Below, piece after piece: positions 56,139 to 64,000 of a stretch of 64,000 nucleotides of DNA. Source of the stretch: Pogostemon cablin (taxonomy: Eukaryota > Streptophyta > Magnoliopsida > Lamiales > Lamiaceae); contig CM042998.1 of the NCBI GenBank assembly GCA_023678885.1, positions 4,653,820 through 4,717,819 of the forward strand, given 5' to 3'. The notes beneath the pieces were generated by a model that saw only the letters and a program-made list of their open reading frames with translations, had not been told where the DNA came from and searched no databases. Within the stretch, counting starts at the first letter, position 1. Every line of letters begins with the position of its first letter. The translations under genes and the position numbers were made by a program.

Positions 56139-56178
<40 letters not shown>
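56139..56178. repeat. (A)40 run
   Basis: About 40 consecutive A. It could be the tail of a retroposon, but no clear body or target duplication was seen. Confidence 0.9.
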
Positions 56179-56180
<2 letters not shown>

Positions 56181-56396
56181 AATCTCACCTTTACGATATG
56201 TATTAGCAATGTTCTCAAATCTCTTATATATATTAATATTCATTTAAATTTCTATTATCTTGCAGAAAATGGAAAATGAGTTTTGTGATTAAGATACAAT
56301 TAACCTTTATGCAAGTTGCATAGAGATTTCTTCACAACATGTGTGAGTTCAAAGATATAGGTGCTTTACTTGAATTTGTACTAATTTTTGTTAATT

Positions 56397-56483
56397 TGTG
56401 ATAAGGCCGTGGATTGCTCTTTGAAGGTGTGAGTGGTCTACTCTATATTAGCTAGAAATTGGCTTAATCTTGTAAAATTGAAT
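56397..56483 (+). repeat. direct repeat copy 2 (partner 54779-54865)
   Basis: See the partner. The two copies differ by a few substitutions and small gaps. Confidence 0.8.
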
Positions 56484-58280
56484 ATTGAACATTGAATATT
56501 ATTGAACCCTAAAATTGCAATAATACTCTCTTGTAGAAGGTAAGAAGCTTAGTGCAAACCTTAATAGCACCCTTGCTCAAGATTTTAACGGCTTGAAGTT
56601 TTCATTTGAAAAAGCCACTAATTTTCCTTATATTAGTTCCCCATTGTAACGCTACTGCTATGGAGTTGTATAATAATTTCTTGTTGTATGATTTTGTTCT
56701 GATTGAAATATATGAAAACCGTTGCTTTTGATTCTGGGATGTGCTTATATTCAGTGCTCTGTTACTCTTCCTTTATCTTGGTGATGCAGCCATTTTTTGT
56801 ACAAGTTGGGGTGATCATAAAATCTCAAAAACCGCTTGAGCCATTTTGCCTCTATTGGCTTTAATTGTTATGTAATCCACGGTTTAAAATTTAATGTGAA
56901 AATCACCATCTCTATTGCCTCGTACATTTAATGGTGGACACCTGTAAAACCACTAGACCGCAAAGCCATACTGTGATCACCAGTAGATGAAAACAAAACT
57001 TGCATTGAAATTGCAGATATGAAATTATGTGGAATCAATGAATATTAACTACCTTAATTGATGTTCCCTAAAATTTATTCAAAGTTCATTTGATTATTCA
57101 CTGTAATGTGCTATTTTGCGTTTATGCTTACCAATAACATGATTAATGCTTACTGTTAATGGAGCTTGTGTGTTTGCTTTGAGAATTGATTACCCAAAGT
57201 GAAATGAAAGGGTAGCGGTCTTTAAGTATGTACATGCTATTCTCATCTGTAATGATATCTGCATAATTTTATCATTTTTTACCCCTTAAATTTGGGTTTT
57301 AAGAAAGATGCAGGTCATTTATCCAGCATACTGGATGAATTTTTAGTGTTCACACATATCAGTTTTCATTTTTTGCTTTTTCACTCATTTGTATGTGATG
57401 CATACAATGCATTTCTCTCTTGTGTTTTGATAATGTACTATCTTTTTTAGATTGTGTTACTTTCATTCACCTGCTTTTTGTGAGAATGAAATGATTGTTG
57501 TTGAAATTCACTAATATGTGTGTCACCATTACTTCACAAGTCCAACATCAATATTAGTTGGCTTTGCATTTAAGCTCATTCTAACATTGATTATTGCATT
57601 TACAGAAAAGAAAGAAGGTGAAATGCTGCTGGATTATATACTCTCTTACATATGGAGAACCAGTTCCACCCGCACGAAGTCAATAAAAGCTACAAAGACG
57701 TACAACTATTCTTCCACGTAAGGACATCAAGTTTCGAGCCGAAACCAGACCTAACATCCTACGGCACACTCATCATATATCGTTTTAGAGGCTTTTTTCT
57801 TAAACACGCCTTTCATTACTCATCAAAATTACAAGATTAACAGCTGCCATTGTACAGGTACATTTCGTAATAGTGGCACCATTATAGGCACCTATTTTGC
57901 AACAATATGAATAGGGTTCTGCTAAATCCGCAGTCCTATTTATTAAATACACACTCATTATTATAAAATTAAAAAATATATTTTTAAAAAGTCTAAATTA
58001 TCCTTAAAGGTCCTTTTAATATACACCCTTTTTTTTTATTAAATTAAATACACACCCTTGAATATATCCTCAATAATCTCTCATCTTCCTCAACGCTTCA
58101 CATTTCTTTTCAGTAGTCTATCTTCTTGAACAAGTAGTGATTTTTCTCGATGCCGTTGTGGCTTGGTGTGCTGCAATTATTGTACCCATGGAAATCCCTG
58201 GCGTCAATCCTGCTGCAAGGAAACCCGTTGCTGGAGTAATCAATCCTGTCGAGAAAATACTCGTCGCTAAGGGCTCTAAT
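56484..58280. other. intergenic DNA, no gene supported
   Basis: 57600-57840 has an open frame of about 60 codons (MENQFHPHEVNKSYKDV) without family resemblance. 57910-58060 is AT-rich (CTGCTAAATCCGCAGTCCTA), a dispersed-repeat type. 58130-58280 is GC-richer and open in two frames, but neither is recognised. Confidence 0.4.
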
Positions 58281-58900
58281 CGTCTTCCATCATCTATTTT
58301 ACTTGGAAAATCACCGTTTGAACTTCTATACTCCTCCAAATTATAGTAACTTTCATCCTTTTGGTTGTCATGTTTATCCTTGTTTACGGAGCTATGCAGA
58401 CACGAAGTTTTCTCACCGGAGTCGTCCATGCATAAGTTTTCTCAACGGAGTCGTCCATTCATATTTATTGGATATAGCTCATCTCACAAGGGTTATTTGT
58501 GCCTTGATCCAACTCTATTCTGCATTTTTATATCTCGTCATGCTCAGTTCAATGAGACTTGATTTTCATATGTCTCTCATAAACCTTCGCCGAATATAAC
58601 AGACATTTCTGAATTTTTTTAGCCAACCTCACTAGCCCAAATAAATGCTTATGCACCCACTCCCACCAGCCCGTCAACATCTATATCTTCTCGTTCTATT
58701 TGCCACCTGAACCTCTTCAATAACTTGTCATTGAACCTATAGACCATCCACCTAATGAGAATGTCAACCCTTTACAATAAGTAGAGAATCTCTAGCATGT
58801 GGCCCCACAACCACCAATCCCTTCTCACCCAATGCAAACTCGCTTTCGTTCAGGTATATTCAAGCCCTGTCACATTGCTGATATAGCTTCTTCTTCTTTA
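58281..58900 (+). pseudogene. Copia integrase C-terminal fragment
   Basis: In successive frames: NRLPSSILLGKSPFELLY, then NFHPFGCHVYPCLRSYA (family FGC.CYP.LRPY), then FIGYSSSHKGYLCLDP. Near 58800-58900 comes HPMQTRFRSGIFKP, the usual stretch before Copia reverse transcriptase. A 27-bp segment around 58410-58460 with GGAGTCGTCCAT is duplicated. Frames change at about 58340 and 58450. Confidence 0.8.
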
Positions 58901-58907
58901 TTTCAGG

Positions 58908-60084
58908 TAGGGGTGGGCGGTATGGTATACCGAAGATTTTTTATCATACCAAATACCGTATTAAAATTTTCGGTATATAAAAAATCATACTGTTACCTTA
59001 TCTAAACTTTTGGTATACCATAGTTCGGTATACCGATATTTCGGTATAGGAAAATAGTATACCTTCTACTTCGGTATACCGTATACCGTATCATACCTAA
59101 AATATCGGTATATATTGTCCTATTAGATAGTTTGTTATGTCATTATGCACCTAAAATTCATTAAATCTAACTAAAAATTATACTAAAAAAGTGAAAGATA
59201 GCTATTAAACAAATTTTAATAGATAACAAATTCATAATAATAAAAATATACGACAATTCACAAACTACCATATTAAATAAGAGTGAGTCTCATGTAAATC
59301 GGGTTTACATGTAAACCCTGTTTTTTAAATTTACTCTTTAGTATATAAAAAATTACTCTTTGAAGAGTAATGATTTTTATATAGAAGAGTACTAATTAAT
59401 GTCTATAAGAAGTAATTTTTTATGTACTAAAAAATAATCGATAAACAATGATTTACAAGAATTTGAAGAGTAATTTTTTAATTTAGGAGAATAACAATTT
59501 ATGTGCTAAAGAGTAATTTCTTATATACTAAAGAGTAATAGAGTTTACATAATTAAACGTAAATTCGGTTTACATAAGGGTATGTCATTAAATAAATAGT
59601 ACCCAAGAGATCTACACAAGAACCATATGAAACTTATATTAAAATCAACACTTTTAAATTTTCATATAGAATAGAACTACATAATTAAAAAGAAGTACAA
59701 GATATCATGAAAGTCAATCAACTTTATCACCCATTTATAATTATGAAATTTACAGTAAGATTTTAAATTTAATCTTTTAATTAAATAGTGTATATACATA
59801 ATTTAATTAAAAATTATAAAATATAAATAATAATTATAATTGCATATATCATGTAGTATGGTATACCGTATCATATTACCTAAAAATTGAATATTTTACG
59901 GTATTTCGGTATATACCAAAATACCGCGATATTGATAATTTATATACCTTTATCATACCAAAAATTTCAATACGGTATCATACCTTACCAAAAATTTCGG
60001 CATACCTAAAATTTCGATAAAATCGATATTTTTCGATATGATAAGGGCGGTATACCGAAATTTTGGTATTTTTCCACCGCCCTA
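58908..60084. mobile_element. hAT-type non-autonomous element, 8-bp target duplication ATTTCAGG
   Basis: Ends TAGGGGTGGGCGGTATGG and, inverted, TAGGGCGGTGGAAAAATACC. Perfect 8-bp duplications lie at 58900-58907 and 60085-60092. Subterminal regions are full of GGTATACCG/CGGTATA units in both directions. The interior is AT-rich and contains a nested miniature element (59281-59586). No transposase. Confidence 0.9.
59281..59586. mobile_element. Mutator-like MITE nested in the hAT element, 9-bp target duplication ATTAAATAA
   Basis: Left end GAGTGAGTCTCATGTAAATC; right end, inverted, GACATACCCTTATGTAAACC. ATTAAATAA flanks it at 59272-59280 and 59587-59595. The interior has repeated (A/G)AAGAGTAAT units. 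Confidence 0.82.
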
Positions 60085-60099
60085 ATTTCAGGCTCTTCA

Positions 60100-61620
60100 A
60101 GTATCAACAGTTCCTTAAGGTTTTAAAAGTGCCATCAAACACCCTCAATGGGTGGCTGCTATGGATGAGGAGATGGATGTGTTACGGAAAAATTTTACGT
60201 GAGTTCTTGTCCCTCGTCCGCAAGATACAAATATTGTAGGTTCAAAATGGGTTTCTCAGACAAAATTCTTATTAGATGGATCCATTGATCGTCACAAAGC
60301 TCATCTAGTGGCTCAAGGATTCACTCGAGTGTCGAGCCTCGATTACAGTCATACTTTTAGTCCTGTTGTCAAAGCATCCACTGTTCGTATCATTCTTTCC
60401 CTTGCTGTAATGTACGACTGGCTGTTGCACCAGTTTGATGTTTAAAATGCCTTTCTCAATGGTGTTCTCTTGAAAGCAATCTATATGGAGCAACCTCCAG
60501 GATATATAGACCTTACGCAGCCTGATCACGTATGTCTTCTATAAAAGTCTATTTATGGGCTCAAGCAAGCTCCACGTGCTTGGTATAAAAAAAACTATAT
60601 GCTTTTCTTATTCAAATTGGCTTCAAGGACAGCAGTTCTGATACTTCTTTATTTATCTATTGAAAAGACTCATTAATTTTATTCTTACTGGTATATGTGG
60701 GTGACATTGTCCTCATTGAAAATTCTTTTGTTCTGCTCAAAAGCTTTATCAGCCATCTTCATCGTGAGTTTGCAATCAAAGATCTTGGCAAACTCTCGTA
60801 CTTTCTCGGGTTGGAAGTAACATATACTCAAAGTGGCTTATTTCTCACTCAAGGAAAATATGCACTAGACATCCTTCATCGTTTTGACATGTTTGGTTGC
60901 AAGCCTATTGCAACACCTTTAGCACCGGGTGATTCATTTACTCATGATGGCTCTTCCTTCCTGGATGTCACAAAGTATCGTTCATTGCTTGGAGCTCTAC
61001 AGTATCTCACCATTACCCGACCATATATTAGCTTCGCCAGTAAATCACTCAAGTCAATTCCTACAAGCTCCAACAGATGTTCATTTTCAAGATGCAAAAA
61101 GAGTTCTTCGTTACATTAAAGGTTCACTTTCTTTTGGAATCTCTTTCACTCCAGGACCTAGTTGCCCCACCTTAATAAGTTATTTCGATGCGGATTGGGC
61201 TCGATGCATGGACACTCCGCATTCTACTTATGGTTATGCCATATTTTTTGGAGAAAATCTAATCTCTTGAAGTGCTCAAAAATAACCCACAGTTGCTCGC
61301 TCTAGTACTGAGTCTGAGTATCGTGTCATGGCTAGCACTGCGTCTAAGATTATTTGGGTTACTCACCTCCTAAGAGATCTCGGTGTTCAATTACCATCCC
61401 TTTATTGTGATAATAACAGCGCTATCTTTCTGAGTCAAAATCCTATTGCCCCCAAAAGAGCAAACACATTGACATAGATTATCATTTTGTACGTGAACTA
61501 GTTACTTTGGGACGACTACAAACCACATATTATCCATCGTCTCTTCAAATTGCTGATATATTCACAAAAAGTCTACCCCACTCACAATTCATCTTATTAC
61601 GATTCAAGCTTCGTGTTAGT
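60100..61620 (+). pseudogene. Copia reverse transcriptase and RNase H, YVDD changed to YVGD
   Basis: Blocks seen: GSKWVSQTKFLLDGSIDRHK with AHLVAQGFT, then DYSHTFSPVVKASTVRIIL, then EQPPGYIDLTQPDHV, GLKQAPRAWY, and the catalytic box LVYVGDIVLIEN (YVGD at 60694-60705; family YVDD). The frame at 60697-61119 continues FAIKDLGKLSYFLGLEV and YRSLLGALQYLTITRP. RNase H follows with FDADWAR (61180), ARSSTESEYRVMA (61297) and HIDIDYHFVRELV (61470). Stops occur at about 60444, 60541 and 60673, and frames shift near 61080. The element is inactive. Confidence 0.88.
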
Positions 61621-61647
61621 GCTCACCCCACGTCGCCCTTGAAAGGG

Positions 61648-61850
61648 TATTAGAGATAATCTCCACCAAATATGTAATTGATAATCAATCTCCACGGAAT
61701 ATGTAATTTTATTCCTTATTTGTTGATATTGCAAAGATACATTAAGAATTCTCTTTATTTTACAAAAATAACTTAGCTCGAGGAGAAAGACAGCGAGCCT
61801 TTGAGGTGAACATGGTTTCTTGTCGCGTTAAGCTTTGGATTAACTTTTTT
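61648..61850 (+). repeat. 3' LTR-like end of the degenerate Copia element (right border uncertain)
   Basis: It starts TATTAGAGATAATCTCCACC directly after a purine tract TTGAAAGGG and the last RNase H codons. ATATGTAATT occurs twice, about 35 bp apart. No second LTR is available in the window, so the right border is a guess. Confidence 0.5.
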
Positions 61851-64000
61851 TTTCATCATATTTGTTCATATTTAAACGATTTAGCAGAAGCGTGCATCTC
61901 CACAAAACGAAGTAAAGTGTTTTCAATACACAAAATATTTTATTTTTCTCTTTAGTGGTGTTATCAATGCACTCCATTTTTTTTTTATTTAATGTCAAGG
62001 AGCGTATTTTCATTGTTGGTCGCTTTCACGCATGATAAACAAAACAAAATGGGAGCCGTTTCATGTAAAGTGATGCTAAGTTGATATATTTATAACCATT
62101 CATTTTTATAATATACTCCATATACTAATATTTTATTTTTTATTTTACAAAATTTTTACTTGTTTGAGTGGAGCACACTGATCACATCACAATTTTCACC
62201 AATCATGTGAATATTCTAACTTAAAATAAAATTGTTTAAATTAAATTTAGTCCAATTTTATATCCAACCGTATATTTAGTTTATAAAAATATAATTGATC
62301 TTATTCAGTTAACATATTGATATGTAAAATATATTATAAAAATATAATTGATCTTATTATGTAGCTGTGATGAAAGTTTTTGGGAGAGAGAATACATTGC
62401 GTTGAAAACGCTTTCATTGGTCATCTAGGAATGTTTCCGGTATAGGACGAAAGAGTTTTCAATGGAAAAAAACGCTTTCATTGGTCATCTAGGAATGTTT
62501 CAGTTTTTTTAAATTCTAGCAAGTTAATACATAGTTTGAACCTAGCATCTAAGAATTATAAGTGAATACGCCTTGGATGTATTGAATTTATCAATTAAAA
62601 ATTTTATGTAGGTAGATTTACACCAAAGCAAATTTACAATTTAATAAAATATTTATACTCCCCAAATATTTAAAGGAAGTAAAGGATATTTCTATATATT
62701 AATAAAATATTGATATTTATTACTTAAATTTCTTGATATTAAATCAATTTAAGTAGATGTAGAATTTACAACTTAATTGAAGACTTATATATACTTATAT
62801 TTGGTTAATAATCCAACATATCAGTAACTGATTTCAACGGCACAATAAGCAAAGATATTAACATGCATACATTGAGCACATTCTTGGTATTTTCACAGCA
62901 GTTAAAAGTTTATAGGAACAGTTAAAAGTTTATAGGAACAGATTTGTTCATCCCCTTCAGCTTCTAGTCCTTTCATTCGAGTCGTTTCTCATCAATAGTT
63001 GTTCTGGCCATGTTCTTCTCAAAATAAAGTTCGCCGCATCGGTTCACTATCATTTCCTTAGTAGCATGAAATGTTGACGCCATCTCAACCCGCCGCCTCA
63101 ACTGTCGCCGGCAAACCCGCCGCCTCAACTGTCGCCGCCGTTTGCCATCGCGTCGCCGTCATTCTCGCAGCTTCAATGCTCAATTTCGCATTCGCAATCT
63201 CAACTTCAATACTCGCCTCTTTCGCCTACATGGAGTAATATATATTAGGGATTAAATTAATTGAAGACTGTATGTTAGATTTAATGATGATATATACGTC
63301 TTATACCCGATGATAGTTTTTATAATTTTATTTTAATATATATTATTATTATATTATGATATCATTATTCTATATCTACAAAAATATTTTATAATTTTTT
63401 ATTCAATTAATCACTTAAAAAAAATCAAATATTAGTTTTTCATAATTAATTTAAAAAGTGAAAAATGGTCTCACGTGAGACGGTCTCACACAAGACCTAC
63501 CCTTCTATAGGCAAAGACTTGTGTGAGACCGTCTCACGTAAGCCCTTACGTGAAACGGCCAAAAAGTGACCACTTTTATACAGAAAGTAATAATAAATTC
63601 ATGAAAAGTGATGATGTTATTTCATGACCAATTTATAGTATAAATAAAAAGTGATAATATTTTATAGTGAAAGTGATAACGTTTTATACCGAAAGTGGTA
63701 ATTATTTTAAAAAGTGAAAAATTATCTCAAGTGAAACGATCTCACGCAAGACCTAACCCTATTTTATGTTCCTATATAACAATTATATAGATAAATATTT
63801 TATTAAGACAAATCATATAAACTCATGTTATACTTAAAAAGAATTTAAATTAAATTAATTTTATGTTTAATAAGAAATACTTCAAACATAGTATGAATTA
63901 ATTTGATGTAAAAATAAAATAAATTAATCTGATGTATTATTTGTTATGAATAAATTTTAAATTTAAAAAAAAAGAATTTAAAGATTCAAACATAAAATAA
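61851..64000. other. AT-rich repeat DNA to the right edge, no gene supported
   Basis: A 35-bp direct repeat (AACGCTTTCATTGGTCATCT...) lies at 62407-62441 and 62471-62505. A 20-bp unit GTTAAAAGTTTATAGGAACA is repeated twice at 62901-62940. 63070-63235 is GC-rich with a CCGCCGCCTCAACTGTCGCC duplication; its short frames are not recognised. A near-perfect inverted repeat lies at 63470-63542. Confidence 0.55.
63470..63542. repeat. near-perfect inverted repeat (25-bp arms, 23-bp loop)
   Basis: The arms read GTGAGACGGTCTCACACAAG at 63475-63494 and its complement at 63518-63537, extending a few bases each side; 24 of 25 pairs match. The same GAGACGGTCTC phrase occurs singly at 34192 and in diverged form near 2312 and 63727, so it belongs to a dispersed family. 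Confidence 0.85.

Larger units (their letters stand above)
58281..61850 (+). mobile_element. 5'-truncated, degenerate Copia element (3' end about 61850, approximate)
   Basis: From 58281 the + strand carries the C-terminal half of Copia integrase, then, after a hAT insertion (58908-60084), reverse transcriptase and RNase H, and an LTR-like start TATTAGAGATAATCTCC at 61648. This resembles the start of the Copia LTRs at 35 and 40 kb. No gag, protease, integrase catalytic core or 5' LTR is present. Every domain has stops or frameshifts. The LTR end could not be fixed. Confidence 0.82.

Noticed and set aside
58118..58429. 103-codon - strand frame with a Gly/Ala-rich stretch
   Set aside because: It overlaps the start of the Copia integrase fragment on the other strand and is not recognised.
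63071..63238. GC-rich open frames of about 50 codons
   Set aside because: An internal CCGCCGCCTCAACTGTCGCC duplication makes them; no start context or homology could be supported.
1..64000. CRISPR arrays, prokaryotic operons or phage genes
   Set aside because: No spaced direct-repeat array with unique spacers and no prokaryotic gene layout; the tandem arrays are minisatellites and microsatellites of a plant genome.

Overview
This window is nuclear DNA of a flowering plant, very probably a eudicot. The reasons are split genes with GT/AG introns, a SEPALLATA-type MADS-box locus, an organellar-type tyrosyl-tRNA synthetase gene, plant LTR retrotransposons, a caulimovirid-type endogenous pararetrovirus and many Stowaway, Mutator, hAT and CACTA miniature elements in AT-rich DNA. 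I cannot name the species. Nothing prokaryotic (operons, CRISPR arrays) is present.

Layout. 1-2718 (+) holds the last four coding exons of an ordinary gene, resembling the Arabidopsis At3g49140-like family. 3364-4324 is a solo LTR with a perfect 5-bp target duplication. 4598-5446 holds a broken phosphate-transporter (PHT1) fragment between inverted palindromic repeats. 6999-7545 is a tRNA-derived SINE with a duplicated tail. 11237-11860 is a hAT-type miniature element. 12669-15549 (+) is the 3' part of a SEP3-like MADS-box gene with a frameshifted, shortened C-terminus and a Mutator-like foldback in one intron. 16065-27631 is a nest: an outer Mutator-like inverted-repeat element, an inner one, a degenerate pararetrovirus on the - strand (about 16690-26461), and inside the virus a 2.2-kb solo LTR. 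28-34 kb holds miniature elements and several tandem arrays, one with alternating ~98-bp monomers. 34331-40616 is a LINE-like retroposon with an 18-bp target duplication, split by a 5.4-kb Copia element (- strand), which itself holds an 0.8-kb insertion. 41-43 kb has Stowaway and CACTA-type miniature elements. 43850-49339 (-) is a 3'-truncated Gypsy element of Tat-like type whose LTR is related to the solo LTR at 3364. 50646-52049 (+) is the tyrosyl-tRNA synthetase gene, intact except for one in-frame TAG. 52-58 kb is mostly non-coding, with a calcium-dependent protein kinase exon relic. 58.3-61.8 kb is a degenerate Copia element (+) interrupted by a hAT element that carries its own nested miniature element. 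61.8-64 kb is AT-rich repeat DNA.

How it fits together. Only two loci look like host genes that could work: the 5'-cut gene at the left edge and the tRNA synthetase gene, which carries a nonsense codon in this assembly. The SEP3-like locus lacks exons 1-3 in the window and looks like a decaying or diverged copy. The rest is layered mobile DNA. In all three LTR retrotransposons the reverse-transcriptase YVDD box is mutated; it survives only in the pararetrovirus, which is otherwise full of stops and frameshifts. I found no convincing new multi-gene system. The most informative observations are the nested insertions with readable target duplications, the tRNA synthetase nonsense codon, the SEP3-like C-terminal decay and the preserved 35S-like viral promoter architecture.
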